64,000 nt of DNA from positions 115,181,793 to 115,245,792 of the forward strand of contig OZ024929.1 of the NCBI GenBank assembly GCA_964017235.1, read 5' to 3'. The stretch's first letter is position 1, and every line of letters begins with the position of its first letter. This stretch comes from Sabellastarte sp. h YS-2021 (Eukaryota; Annelida; Polychaeta; Sabellida; Sabellidae). The notes beneath the pieces were generated by a model that was given only the letters and a program-made list of their open reading frames with translations, was not told the origin of the DNA and made no database searches. Position numbers and translations under genes: made by a program. Shown one piece after another: positions 9,414 through 21,699 of the stretch.

Positions 9414-10333
9414 AACAAAATTTTTCAAATTGGTGCCCATGTTACAACACAGGACCAATAGTTGCTGCTGTTGCAATAGTGGCTGGTATCATTTCTTTCA
9501 AATGTGATGGCTATGTGTTTCCATCGAGTGCACCCAGAGTATGTGGCTTTTTCCAACAGTCCCAAATACTGCTTCCACACCCAGCCATCCCACTGGTTTG
9601 TGTTGTGCCACAACTGCTATATTCTGGAATTCCCTCATGATAGCAGTGGAGACTTCAGGGACAATCTTGGTAATGCTGCATCAGTCAAGTCTGAAGTTGA
9701 ACTCTCATGGAAAGATAGCCTTCTCTAAAGACAAGTTGGTACAGGGTGACTGCCACCTTCAGGCCACTCCTGAGGGGCTTCCTAAACAAGATTCTCTGAC
9801 CTAAGATGTGAGGTTTATCTCTTAAAATATTTCCTGAAAGATTTCCATAACATTTTCATTTTTGCAGGCATCATGGACCTACTGCACAAGCTCAGGCATC
9901 TATCTGTCAATATGGTCCGGTTCTTGGCAGTTTTTTAAGGGCCTTAACCCATATTTGGTCCTGTGCCACTCACCTTCCTACTTACACAGGGTACCATTCT
10001 GCTCTATTTCATTAACATCAATGTTGACCGCTTGCTTAAAAAAGTATGTATTTTGAATGCTCGATCTAAGGGGGTGAATATATAGGGAATCACGCTCCAT
10101 GGTGGGTTCAACCATAGCTATGGCCCCAAACCAGCTTTGTTTCAGCACCAGTTCCTCTGTCTTTCCTTACATTCTTAAGTTTTCATTAGTTGTACCATAT
10201 GATCATAGGTTATTAGCAAGTCATTCTGGTACACATTCAGCATTTTTTTGGATAATGTTCAGGAGCATTCATTCAGAATTTGCCCTTGATTGCCTACTGA
10301 TTTCCATTTGGAATTGTGTATCTGGATAGGCGC
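9414..10333 (+). other. unassigned DNA with broken + strand frames
   Basis: Several short + strand frames follow each other (9504-9728, 9862-10056, 10099-10329) with non-random composition but no family that I recognise. They may be a decayed element leading into the open frame at 10334. Confidence 0.3.
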
Positions 10334-10948
10334 ATGACACATTGCCATACTAATGTGGACACTTTCTCTAGGATAAGACACTGTATAGATAGTGAGTCAA
10401 AGGATTTTCCTTCTGATCTGTCAGGTTGTCCTGAGGATAACACAACTGCAACTAAGTACACTCAACCGGATCTGAGTGACTTTCTTGACAATTTGTGGCC
10501 AGAGGACCAAGGATCACACCCCACCCAGAGAATGGACCCTACTCCAAAGACATACACAGTCATTACAATGACCATGCACAGTAGGACCCAAGTATCTATC
10601 AGTACACAAACTGACATTTGTGACTTACCAGCCAAGAAAACAGTCACACACAACACCACCCCTAAGTTTGTGAGGGATAAGACCACTCAACATGCACCCA
10701 TATTGATCTCCAAGGGAATATCTCCACATTGTGTATTCCTAGATGAGCCTACAATTAGCAACTGGGAACAAGAATCATCCCCACCAGCAATGCCTGGTCT
10801 TGACATCCCCAGCTATTTCACTGAGGATTTCCAGCTGAAAAGGGAGGAGAAGGTGTACAGCCTATCAAGGTCCATTGGAGGAATCAGTCTCAGAGGACCC
10901 CCTCCCCCCACACATTTCAGAAGTTCCACAATGGGGAGTCATCCATAA
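10334..10948 (+). CDS. hypothetical protein or exon, 204 aa
   Basis: An open frame of 204 codons from the first ATG. The product is hydrophilic and rich in Thr, Ser, Pro and Asp, with no signal peptide or membrane segment, and the C-terminus has a PPPP run. No family is recognised. Its length stands out in an AT-rich region where random frames are much shorter, and the sequence is not repetitive. It may be part of an old retroelement or a host exon. There is no obvious polyadenylation signal just after the stop. Low certainty that it is expressed. Confidence 0.3.
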   Translation: MTHCHTNVDTFSRIRHCIDSESKDFPSDLSGCPEDNTTATKYTQPDLSDFLDNLWPEDQGSHPTQRMDPTPKTYTVITMTMHSRTQVSISTQTDICDLPAKKTVTHNTTPKFVRDKTTQHAPILISKGISPHCVFLDEPTISNWEQESSPPAMPGLDIPSYFTEDFQLKREEKVYSLSRSIGGISLRGPPPPTHFRSSTMGSHP

Positions 10949-11985
10949 AAATGAACAACCCATGGACTTTAATCTGTTGGATTACATGGATAATTTATGC
11001 CAGAATATCACACCACCACATACTGGTTACTAATAGGTTTGGTGAATAACTGAACTTAGTCTAATAGTTTATTTAGGACTACTTCTTCATTCACACATTA
11101 TTTACTGACATTAACAAGTGAATAGTGGCTCTAAGACTATATAATAGTCTTGAATTTTTATATATTTAAAAGCAACAGTTTTAATATTTGTGTTTGATTT
11201 TTATAATTTTTATGTTCAATATTCTATGAATAAAATTCATTACTTAATTTGCATTAAAAAGTTATTGTTGTGAATCACAGTTATTTTCATTATAAAATAA
11301 CTCATGCAGATATATTTAAAAACAGCCCAAACATAAAAATATGGGCATTTTTTGTCTCAAAAAATATTTATTTTCACTTATTTTATAAAAATCATATTGT
11401 AGGCATCCACATAATATGTTGGACTGCCACCCAGTTTTTACATTATTATTAGTCGAATCTTTGATTCGAGTTATGTACTGAGTTGCGGCCGCGATTTTAA
11501 AATGGCCGTTTAAGCCCTTAAATATCAAATTCTGCATAATATTTCTTCACATATCGGTACATTAAGGTCTATACTATACACTCTGCCATTTTGAAGATTT
11601 TTAATGCTTTTATTCAGTTATATTTTATAAAGTAAAAAGCTTGTCTAGCACTTCGTCTGGCTTTCTCCAAGGACCCGTATGTCCTAGAACCTATTGTATT
11701 TCCATTGTGATTTTCTACTCGAACGAGTCTTTTTTAACGGTTTTGTCTGCTGGTTTCTAGACCTTAAACCCCAATTAATTTATTCGTCTGCAGGGTTTAT
11801 CACGCAGTCACTGTTAATGTAAAATTGCTGTCTGCCCATCTACGTGTACTCAATTATTTGTCAAACAAATAAACCGCAAAGAAATTAATGAATGAAGTGA
11901 CGTCACGGTAGTACTACACATTTGTCGTTCAGCCAATCAAAATCGAGAACACCTCTGGCAGAGACAATGAAAATATTCAAACTCT
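10949..11985. other. unassigned AT-rich DNA
   Basis: No gene recognised. Contains a NotI-like GCGGCCGC at 11487-11494 in an otherwise AT-rich region, but no clear repeat boundary. Confidence 0.4.
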
Positions 11986-12680
11986 GGGCCGGTATTCATA
12001 AAACCTGCTGAGACCAAATTTTGTCTCAAGTCTTAAGTTTTGGTCTCAAGTCTGAGACCACTTTTGGTCTCAGACTTGTTAGCTATTCATAAAACAGTTG
12101 AGACCAAATTTAGTCTCAGATTTGGTCTCAAACTTAAGACTGGTACATAGTTGTCTTAAATATTTTGTTCAAAGTCTCAAGCATTATTTCATCTTAACTG
12201 AGATTCATATTTTTATTTCTTATGGCTTAATGTAAAGTAGAAATAATTTACAACATATATACTACTTGGCCTAAATTTTTGTAACAACTGATAGCACAAA
12301 TTTTTGCTTCAAGAGTACCTTACTTTGAGACAATTTTCAACAGAGTTTTCTGACTGCATAGCAACAAAGAAGTGGATCATGTGACATGAAAAATAAAAAA
12401 CAGTTGACACAATTTTCTATTTATTTTTTATTTAAATGGACAGTATAATTTTTGTTGAGAATTAAAACACAAAAAGTATTGATCTTTTAAAAAAATGTTG
12501 GATATATTTGCAAGTTTATGGTTTGTTTACATTGGAAAGACTTGAGACTGGTCTCAGCTTGGTCTCAGCTGAGAACCTGTTTGTGAATACAAAGTTGAGA
12601 CTTGGTCTCAGCTGAGACCAAATCTCAAGCTGAGACTATTTTTTGTCTCAGACTTAAGATCTCTTTATGAATACGGCCCC
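11986..12680 (+). mobile_element. MITE-like element, copy 1 (GGGCCGGTATTCATAAA ends)
   Basis: Starts GGGCCGGTATTCATAAA and ends TTTATGAATACGGCCCC, giving terminal inverted repeats of about 17 bp. The interior is full of GAGACCAAA / TTTGGTCTCA words in both orientations near both ends. It has no open frame. It is flanked by CT on both sides, a possible 2-bp target duplication. The reverse complement lies at 13605-14284. The transposon superfamily is not assigned. Confidence 0.8.
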
Positions 12681-13604
12681 TGGATTATATATTTGTAAAA
12701 TGTTGTCAGAAACACCATTGTAGCCTCACGTTTTCATCACTCTGTGAGTGTACAACTACCAGCATTTGAGGCGCTTTTGTATGTCCTAGAAGTTATAATT
12801 CACAATGGTGTTTCCAACAATATTTTACAAATATATAATCCAGGAATATTTTACTGTCACTGCACCTCACTCTGTCTTCTCGCAATATTTAAAACAAATA
12901 AAATATCAAATGCTGGTACGTAGTTGTACACCCACAGAGTGCTGAAAACGTGAGGCTACAATGGTGTTTCTAACAACATTTTACAAATATATAATCCAGC
13001 AATATTTTACTGTCACCGCACCTGACTCTGTCTTCTCGCAATATTTAAAACAAACAAAATATCAAATGCTGGTAGTTGTACACCCACAGAGTGCTGAAAA
13101 CGTGAGGCTACGATGGGGTTTCTAACAACATTTACAAATATATAATCCAGCAATATTTTACTGTCACTGCACCTCACTCTGTCTTCTCGCAATATATAAA
13201 ACAAATAAAATATCAAATGCTGGTAGTTGTACACCCACAGAGTGATGAAAACGTGAGGCTACGATGGGGTTTCTAACAACATTTACAAATATATAATCCA
13301 GCAATATTTTACTGTCACCGCACCTCACTCTGTCTTCTCGCAATATTTAAAACAAACAAAATATCAAATGCTGGTAGTTGTACACCCACAGAGTGATGAA
13401 AACGTGAGGCTACGATGGGGTTTCTGACAACATTTTACAAATATATAATCCAGCAATGTTTTACTGTCACCGCACCTCACTCTGTCTTCTCGCAATATTT
13501 AAAACAAATAAAATATCAAATGCTGGTAGTTGTACACTCACAGAGTGATGAAAACGTGAGGCTACAATGGTGTTTCTGACAACATTTTACAAATATATAA
13601 TCCA
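12681..13604 (+). repeat. ~154-bp tandem satellite between inverted MITE copies
   Basis: Units are marked by ATATATAATCCAGCAATATTTT near 12833, 12990, 13140, 13294 and 13447, at about 154 bp. Each carries CACCGCACCTCACTCTGTCTTCTCG-like and ACACCCACAGAGTG-like blocks. The first 88 bp (12681-12768) are an inverted copy of the last unit (13517-13604), which places the array inside a larger palindrome. Confidence 0.8.
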
Positions 13605-14284
13605 GGGGCCGTATTCATAAAGAGATCTTAAGTCTGAGACAAAAAATAGTCTCAGCTTGAGATTTGGTCTCAGCTGAGACCAAGTCTCAACTTTGTATTC
13701 ACAAACAGGTTCTCAGCTGAGACCAAGCTGAGACCAGTCTCAAGTCTTTCCAATGTAAACAAACCATAAACTTGCAAATATATCCAACATTTTTTTAAAA
13801 GATCAATACTTTTTGTGTTTTAATTCTCAACAAAAATTATACTGTCCATTTAAATAAAAAATAAATAGAAAATTGTGTCAACTGTTTTTTATTTTTCATG
13901 TCACATGATCCACTTCTTTGTTGCTATGCAGTCAGAAAACTCTGTTGAAAATTGTCTCAAAGTAAGGTACTCTTGAAGCAAAAATCTGTGCTATCAGTTG
14001 TTACAAAAATTTAGGCCAAGTAGTATATATGTTGTAAATTATTTCTACTTTACATTAAGCCATAAGAAATAAAAATATGAATCTCAGTTAAGATGAAATA
14101 ATGCTTGAGACTTTGAACAAAATATTTAAGACAACTATGTACCAGTCTTAAGTTTGAGACCAAATCTGAGACTAAATTTGGTCTCAACTGTTTTATGAAT
14201 AGCTAACAAAACATGAATAGCTGAGACCAAAACTTAAGACTTGAGACAAAATTTGGTCTCAGCAGGTTTTATGAATACCGGCCC
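13605..14284 (-). mobile_element. MITE-like element, copy 2 (inverted)
   Basis: Inverted copy of 11986-12680, nearly identical except for a rearranged stretch of about 45 bp near 14190-14235. It is inserted within the ~154-bp satellite: the unit reads ATAATCCAG before it and AGCAATATTTT after it, giving a 2-3 bp duplication (AG or CAG). Confidence 0.8.
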
Positions 14285-14478
14285 AGCAATATTTTACTGT
14301 CACCGCACCTCATTCTGTCTTCTCGCAATATTTAAAACAAATAAAATATCAAATGCTGGTACGTAGTTGTACACCCACAGAGTGCTGAAAACGTGAGGCT
14401 ACAATGGTGTTTCTAACAATATTTTACAAATATATAATCCAGCAATATTTTACTGTCACCGCACCTCACTCTGTCTTG
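14285..14478 (+). repeat. continuation of the ~154-bp satellite
   Basis: About 1.2 further units after the second MITE copy, ending at CTCACTCTGTCTTG, where the sequence changes to GCGGGCGATAATACC. Confidence 0.7.
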
Positions 14479-16403
14479 CGGGCGATAATACCAAGTTTAT
14501 AGATTTCAACACCCACTGCTGTCCTAAGATTCAACTTTGTGGCAGAATGCCAACCACTTCACCCTAGTTTTATTTTTTACCGACAATTATTACAGTATAA
14601 ATACTTTGATGGAATTACGGGTGAATAAGTATGAATAATCACCATCAACTTACACTCACAAAATCATTACTATTGGGTCCTGTGATCTGATTCAGTGCCA
14701 CAAGAATGAATTTGGTACAATCACCCTTCTATGCACCACATCTAGGCGGATTTTGCAAGAGGTGACTGAAACTGACACACTCTGGACTCATATGATTCAC
14801 ACTATGAGACAATGCTTAAGGGAGTGCAACTCAACTCCCACTGGGAAAAAGGTCTATAGTTGTCAAGATTCATGATAATATCATACTATGAATTGAATGA
14901 CTAGACAAAAACACAAGAATAAAACCAATAAATAAGTTTTATCATTTATTATTCATCACCTGTATATTTAACTGGAATAAAAGTTAAATTTCATACATCC
15001 TCAACTACTCACTGGATTGTATTTTATGGAGTGCATAACAACATTTCCATTATTCAGTATAGTATAGCAACTAACTGATGAAAATGACTGAAAATTACAC
15101 ATAAAAAATCATTGGTCAATAAAAAGTGATAAATTCATTTTTTAATAGTCAGATACAAAAAATCTGATCCGTCCCGCGGATCTGATCCTCAGGATCTGAG
15201 AGGATGCCATATTTGTACTTCAAGTGACCCCCTTATCCCACTCACAGCCTCTGATGAGAACTGACAAATTCAGATCGAAATATTCATAAATACTAAACTG
15301 TGAATATAAGGGAGAGATTTAATGTCTTGACTCACTCTTCACTGACTCAAGTTCTTAACATCATCAGTTAAGGCATTTCACTCCAGAATGTCAGGATCTT
15401 TAAAAATTACCAAAAAGCCCACATAAATAAGTGCACCCTAACCATTAGTGATGGTGGAACAGGCCCCTAAAGCCAAACCATATAACTCATATATAGAGGG
15501 GGATGACTGCATAGTAAAAAGTCTTTCTGTCAGTAAAACAATGCAGTTGGTATGAGGTTTTTATATGAATTTTAGACTATGGAGTTCTATCATATTACAG
15601 TAACCTATAAAGGGAACAGGAGCATGTTTCAACTGAAATAACCACTTCTCATACCATATAACCAAAAACAAAAGTGCTCCTCTAAAATATTTCTTACCCA
15701 TGTGTCATGTGGTCATGGTACCCTCATTACTGTGTCACAGGTTGTCTTTGTTCAATTTTTGAGGCAATCTTGTATGTGGTTTAATATTAATTATAAAGAC
15801 CGGAAGTGCGCAGTAAACAAAAACGCTTCTGTACGCATATAGTCAGCGGGCAAAAATAGGAGAACAAATGCCCAGTCTAAACTGGAAGTGTTTTTTCGAA
15901 TTTCTCATTTGGAAATTCGTTTGCTTTTACGAGAGCGATCATGCATTCAAAACAACATGGCGGCTCCCTTGTTCATGTCACTTCATCAAAATAAAGGGAC
16001 ATTTCTTTAAACCTTATGGCGCCCGTGCATTATTTAAATTTTTGCCAGGCATAAATAGCATAACAAATGCCCTCACACTCAGTATTTATTTCTACATTAA
16101 TTATGGTGAAATTTTACTGCTTTGATATATTGGACTATATTACATTGCAGTTTATTTTTGGGAGTTTAGATTTTAAATCAGTTTCCAATATTATTGAGGT
16201 TGGTTTTTCTGAGTGTCATAGAGCAATTTCAGTTGTGACATTCCTGAAGATGCCACAAGCTGGAAAGATTTAAACATTGAAATATAGGCAAATGCATTGA
16301 GTCCAATGTAGTCAGGGCCAACATTCTATATATCGTCAGAATTTTATTCCTTCTATTCTAAGAATACGATAACTTGCATTGTTTTGTTATATTCATTTGT
16401 TAG
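14479..16403. other. unassigned region, probable intron or 5' flank
   Basis: No exon or known repeat recognised. A short GATC-rich direct repeat (GGATCTGATC type) lies at 15166-15200. Open frames at 15868-16273 are short and do not resemble the AFAP family. Confidence 0.4.
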
Positions 16404-16514
16404 TATCTGAAGAGTGTGTGTGCTGGCAAAGGACCTCCTGATAAGATAGAGTGGGACTACTTGGACACAGTAGATGCTACTTCTGATGAAGGTCTGGGCA
16501 CCTCTCTACAGCAG
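16404..16514 (+). CDS. AFAP1-family gene, exon a (end of first PH domain)
   Basis: First recognisable exon of an actin filament-associated protein 1-like gene. AFAP proteins are cytoskeletal adaptors with two PH domains, Src-type SH3/SH2 ligands and a C-terminal coiled coil. The exon has 37 codons, phase 0 at both ends, a TTTGTTAG acceptor and a CAG|GTAACC donor. It starts YLKSVCAGKGPP, which fits the last helix of a PH domain, followed by an acidic linker (EWDYLDTVD). The exons for the rest of the first PH domain and the start codon were not found; they lie to the left or outside the window. Family assignment rests on domain order and remembered similarity, not a search. Confidence 0.6.
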
Positions 16515-16964
16515 GTAACCAAATAAACAGAAGCATTGGACTGTAAACCTGACTCTTGCTAATTTAAAATTAACTTGTAAAAAGAATAATGGTTAAGTCA
16601 TTCTTTGGGACCAGTGGTCGATGTTGCTTTCCCTTTTTTCTGATTTCTGTAGCATGAAGTGACTTAGAATTTATACTTCTCATCAGAGGTAGTTATATAC
16701 TCACTTCTTTTCCAAGAAGGTTATGTCATCTCTGCAAATTTATTAATAGTCTATTTATTCCCAGGAACGAAAGCTCCTGAAAGTTAGGGTATATTGAAGA
16801 TAGTACTGAATTATGTCTTGAAAAGTTGAAGTTTAATCCTAAAGAGGCATGATATATTTGTGTAGTATTTCTGTATACATTGTACATAATAAAAATGTAG
16901 AATTCCTTAACATCTCCATGAAGACAACAAGTACTTGTATATTCTTAATGCATTGATTTGGCAG

Positions 16965-17196
16965 TCCTCATCTAGTGACACCACAGTACCCAGCAGTGCA
17001 GAAGGTAGTGGGGATGGTGTGATTACCAGCAGTGGTCCACAGGCCACCCCAACCAGTGTCGAGAAATCCAGCAAATCAGGGAATGTCTTGAGTAAACTCA
17101 AGAATACCCTTGGTAAAAAGTCAAAAGTGGCTCTGCAGCTGAAGGAAATGGATGGTGAAGAAGTATTCAAAAATGATCCAGATGTCAAGATAGCCA
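16965..17196 (+). CDS. AFAP1-family gene, exon b (linker before PH2)
   Basis: 77 codons plus one base. The acceptor is TTTGGCAG and the donor is A|GTATGC, which is weaker than the others, but using it restores the frame into the next exon (codon A|GT, Ser). The product is a Ser/Thr/Gly-rich linker followed by a basic stretch (SKLKNTLGKKSKVALQLKE), comparable to the Lys-rich segment between the PH domains of AFAP1 and XB130. Without the donor the frame would end in TAA at 17205. Confidence 0.65.
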
Positions 17197-18011
17197 GTAT
17201 GCTATAAATATTAAATAGGAAGAGCTAACTTTACGTAAATCAAGTAAAGTCCTTATGTTAATATTGACAGCAGTTGTAATCTAGTGTCATCTTATAGAAA
17301 AGCTTCTTACAAACAAATACAGTGAGCCTATACCATACAAACGTCTAGTGTGGACAATATAAGTAGAGCCAGCATCAGAGTAGTGCTTGAAACAGGTGGA
17401 ACCACTGCAAGTCAATTGTAAGGAATAAGTAGGAACCAGTGTCAGGTTCCATTGTCAGAAAGTGATAAAATTTGGTTGGTGCAGGTAGAAGTTGGGCATT
17501 AATACTACCAAACTGGATATTGCTGGTTCTAGTTAGAAAGAGTTAAAGCATTATTTTGACAGTTTACTTTGTGCCATATTTTAACTGTTTTACACTAAGG
17601 TACCTTGCCTTTGTTCAGACTTTCTATTATCTGAAGAAATATCACTCTCCCAACATGTCATGGTACTTCTTTGTAATATATTGGCTACCAACCTAAAGAT
17701 GATTTTACTTTAAACACCACCCTGAAATGTAAGACATAAATCTTGTGAACAAAATCCAAATCATGTATAATTTTTTTTTTCAGTTAGGAGCTACTGTTCA
17801 TAGAACTGTGTGGTCAGACTTTACAGAGCAGAGTAAGCTGTCAATGATTAGGACCAGTGTAAAGGCAAATGTAGGTCCAAAGTGGAACTAGTCCTGAAGT
17901 TCTAACCTAACAGTGACATATTTTTGTGGATGTTAGAACTAGAACCAAATCCATTTGATATTAGGGATTCTAGTTTTAAAGAGTTAACCATATTTGCATT
18001 TGTTATGTTAG
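17197..18011. other. intron
   Basis: AT-rich intron with no repeat recognised. The GTTAGAACTAGAACC-like and AGTTTTAAAGAGTTAA-like words recur weakly near 17530 and 17930. Confidence 0.5.
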
Positions 18012-18238
18012 GTTATGCCAAAGTGAAGTGTGAAGCACTAATGCGCAACAAAAAATGGAACACATTCTACTGTGTCGTGAAAAACCAGTCCATTGAGTGT
18101 TACAAGAACTTGGAGAATATCTCGGCAGAAGTGAGCTTTTCTTTAGCCGGAGTGGCCATTGAGTCCGCAGGACTACTGGACAAAAAGCATGAACTGGCTC
18201 TCAAACTCACACAAGATCAAACAGTCATGTTCCTAGAG
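18012..18238 (+). CDS. AFAP1-family gene, exon c (second PH domain, main part)
   Basis: 75 complete codons, entered in phase 1 and left in phase 0 (GAG|GTGAGA). It encodes the seven-strand part of a PH domain: YAKVKCEALMRNKKWNTFYC with the typical W and C of strands 2-3, then CYKN, a variable loop with FSLAGVAIES, KKHELALKLTQ, and a final strand ending VMFLE. PH domains bind phosphoinositides or partner proteins; in AFAP they serve in membrane and PKC binding. Confidence 0.85.
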
Positions 18239-19089
18239 GTGAGAAGAACTTGAGCTAGCCTCAGTTTAACCTGTGGCTCAAAGTATACAGTGAAAGATTC
18301 TGTGATGAAACCAAAATTTATATATGGTAGTTCATGATTACTTGCCAGTTCCTGGTAATAAACCATGTGGAATGTGAACCAGCCATTATGCGCTGCTTTC
18401 CACTCACCACTAAAACTAGACATTATGATATAAGTTAATGAGTGCATTGAGAGCACCATACAACCAGACTCAATCAAATAGAATCAAAGACCACACCATT
18501 GTAACAGTATAACATTGAAATCTTGTGGCCTGTCACAAGTAACTTAAAGGATTTCTACCCTGCAGCTAATGCACTTTCCAGTAATAACGTAAACAACAAT
18601 GACTTGATTTTTCTTTGAAAAAAGTAATAAAAGTAAAACACAAATTCAGATGAACTTCTAAAAATTTTCCAATTTTAAATCAGACGGTACTTCCCAGTAT
18701 ATACTTCAAAATTTCCAGTACTCTATTATTTACCAAGATTTTATCAATGGAATACACCCTCTTTACTTGAGATCAAGGGTAAGAAAGTATTTTTTTCTGA
18801 AAAGTAAATAGTAATAGTAGATAACATTGAAATACACCCTTGTTACTTGAGATCAAGGGTAAGGAAGTATTTTTATCTAGACCTTTGAGAAGTTACTTGG
18901 CAGGGTTTCACTTTATCACAAAATTTATCTGGTTTGTATATGTTACAGTGAATTTGTGTAGTCATTTTTATCTTTATTTTTTAATTAAGTTTTTATCAGT
19001 AAATAAATTTTGCCCCTGTCATATTATTTTATGCATAATAAAGAATTATAGAAGCATAATAAAGAATTATGTGTATTAACTTTTTTGTT
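18239..19089. other. intron, left of Helentron-like copy A
   Basis: Unique AT-rich DNA. Two near-identical 33-bp blocks around CCCTTTACTTGAGATCAAGGGTAAG (near 18756 and 18837) form a local direct repeat with about 80-bp spacing. Confidence 0.5.
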
Positions 19090-19533
19090 ATGTCAGCTGA
19101 CTTGTCAGTCAGCTGACATTATGTCGTCACTCTGCGGCGTGGGCGTACGCGTCCGCGTGAACAACTTCTCCTCCAAAACTACAAGGCCTAGAGACGTGCT
19201 GTTTTTTTTAAAAGATACCTTATCTATCGAGGATGAAAAATTGTTCAAGGCATGCAAATCTGTCTGTTCGTCTGTTTGCTAGAGACATTACAAGGGGGGT
19301 ACCCCCACCAAAAGTGTGAAAATTTCAACACTTAATCACAATTTTCTCAGTGACTATTGCAGGGATTTCTCTCATATCTTGCATATATGTACTAGGCCAC
19401 AGGTAGATTCTCTTGTGTGAGTATGAGACCTGGATCTGTCTTACTTTTTTTTTAATAAATTTTTTTAATAATTTTTTAATGCATTAAAATTCATGAAATC
19501 ATGCACAAAATCATTTATAACTTGAAAAGTGTT

Positions 19534-21690
19534 GCATTTAGAGCATTTTGTTAAAATATGTTATTCAGCTACTTTTTTCATAGCTACAATATGGTGAGTA
19601 AGTTGGGTGCCTGTCTCAATAGCTAAGTGAGTAATAGCTACTTTTGGGCTTTTCAGTAACTTCCATCATGAGTAAAATCACTTGTAACTTAAAAACTATT
19701 GCATTTAGAGAATTTCGTATAAATATGTTATTCAGCTACTTTTGGGTCAGCTATAACATAGTAAAATTTTAGACCTGTAGCTCATGGCATAGCTGAGTAA
19801 TAGCTACTTTTAGGTTATCACTGTTGAGTAAATCGCTTATAACTTCAAAACTATTGCATTTAGAGAATTTCGTATAAATATGTTATTCAGCTACTTTTGG
19901 GTCAGCTATAACATAGTAAAATTTCAGACCTGTAGCTCATGGCATAGCTGAATAATAGCTACTTTTAGGTTATCACTGTTGAGTAAATCGCTTATAACTT
20001 GGAAACTATTGCATTTACAGTATTTTGTTTCAATATGTTATTCACCTATTTTGGGATCAGCTATAACATAGTGAAGTTTCAGATCTGTGGCTCATTGCAT
20101 AGCTGAGTAATAGCTACTTTGAAGTTCTCACTATTGAGTAAATCACTTGTAACTTAAAACCTATTGCATTTAGAGAATTTCGTATAAATATGTTATTCAG
20201 CTACTTTTGGGCCAGCTATAACATAGTGAAATTTCAGATCTGTAGGTCATGGCACAGCTGAGTAATAGCTACTTTGAAGTTCTCACTATTGAGTAAATCA
20301 GTTGTAATTGGAAAACTATTGCATTTACAGAATTTCGTATAAATATGTTATTCAGCTACTTTTGGGTTAGCTATAACATAGTAAAATTTCAGACCTGTAG
20401 CTCATGGCATAGCTGAGTAATAGCTACTTTTAGGTCATCACTATTGAGTAAATCAGTTGTAACTTGAAAACTATTGCATTTACAGTATTTTGCTTAAATA
20501 TGTTGTTCACCTACTTTTGGGTCAGCTATAACATAGTAAAATTTCAGACCTGTAGCTCATTGCATAGCTGAGTAATAACTACTTTGAGGTTCTCACTATT
20601 GAGTAAATCAGTTGTAATTGCAAAACTATTGCATTTAGAGAATTTAGTATAAATATGTTATTCAGCTACTTTTGGGTCAGCTATAACATAGTAAAATTTC
20701 AGACCTGTAGCTCATGGCATAGCTGAGTAATAGCTACTTTTAGGTCATCACTATTGAGTAAATCAGTTGTAACTTGAAAGCTATTGCATGTACAGTATTT
20801 TGCTTAAATATGTTGTTCACCTACTTTTGGGTCAGCTATAACATAGTAAAATTTCAGACCTGTAGCTCATGGCATAGCTGAGTAATAGCTACTTTGAGGT
20901 TATCACTGTTGAGTAAATCGCTTATAACTTGGAAACTATTGCATTTAGAGTATTTTGTTGCAATATGTTATTCACCTATTTTGGGGTCAGCTATAACATA
21001 GTGAAGTTCCAGACCTGTGGCTCATTGCATAGCTGAGTAATAGCTACTTTGAAGTTCTCACTGTTGAGTAAATCAGTTGTAATTGGAAAACTATTGCCTT
21101 TACGGAAATTTGTGCAAATATGTTATTCAGCTACTTTTGGGTCAGCTATAACATAGTGAAATTACAGACCTGTAGCTCATGGCACAACTGAGCAATAGCT
21201 ATTCTCAGGCACTGACTGTTGAGTAAATCGGCTATAACTTGAAAAATATTGCATTTGGAGTATTTTGTTAAAATATATTGTTCACCTACTTTTGGGTTAG
21301 CTATAACATAGTGAAATTACAGACCTATAGCTCATGGCATAGCGGAGCAATAGCTATTTTCAGGTTCTCACTATTGAGTAAATCAGTTGTAACTTGAAAA
21401 CTATTGCATTTACAGTATTTTGCTTAAATATGTTGTTCACCTACTTTTAGGTCAGCTATAACAGAGCAAAAATTCAGACCTGTAGCTCATTGCATAGCTG
21501 AGTAATAGTTACTTTGAGGTTCTCACTCTTGAGTAAATCAGTAGTAACTTGAAAACTATTACATTTAGAGTATTTTGTTAAATATGTTATTCACAGACGT
21601 TTTGGTCAGCTATAACATAGTGAAATTGCAGACCTCTATGTCATGGGATAGCTGAGCAATAGCTTCTTTCAGGTTCTCACTGTTGAGTAA
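19534..21690 (+). repeat. 155-bp tandem array, copy A
   Basis: GCATTT marker words fall at 19534, 19701, 19856, 20011, 20166, 20321 and so on to 21561. All intervals are 155 bp except the first, which is 167 bp. Units carry CTACTTTTGGGTCAGC, TATAACATAGT, CAGACCTGTAGCTCA and GAGTAATAGCTAC blocks. Confidence 0.95.
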
Positions 21691-21699
21691 ATCATTGTA

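Noticed and set aside
14479..16403. Missing exons of the first PH domain of the AFAP-like gene
   Set aside because: Looked for strand motifs and splice sites; none of the open frames here has PH-like features, so no exon is called.
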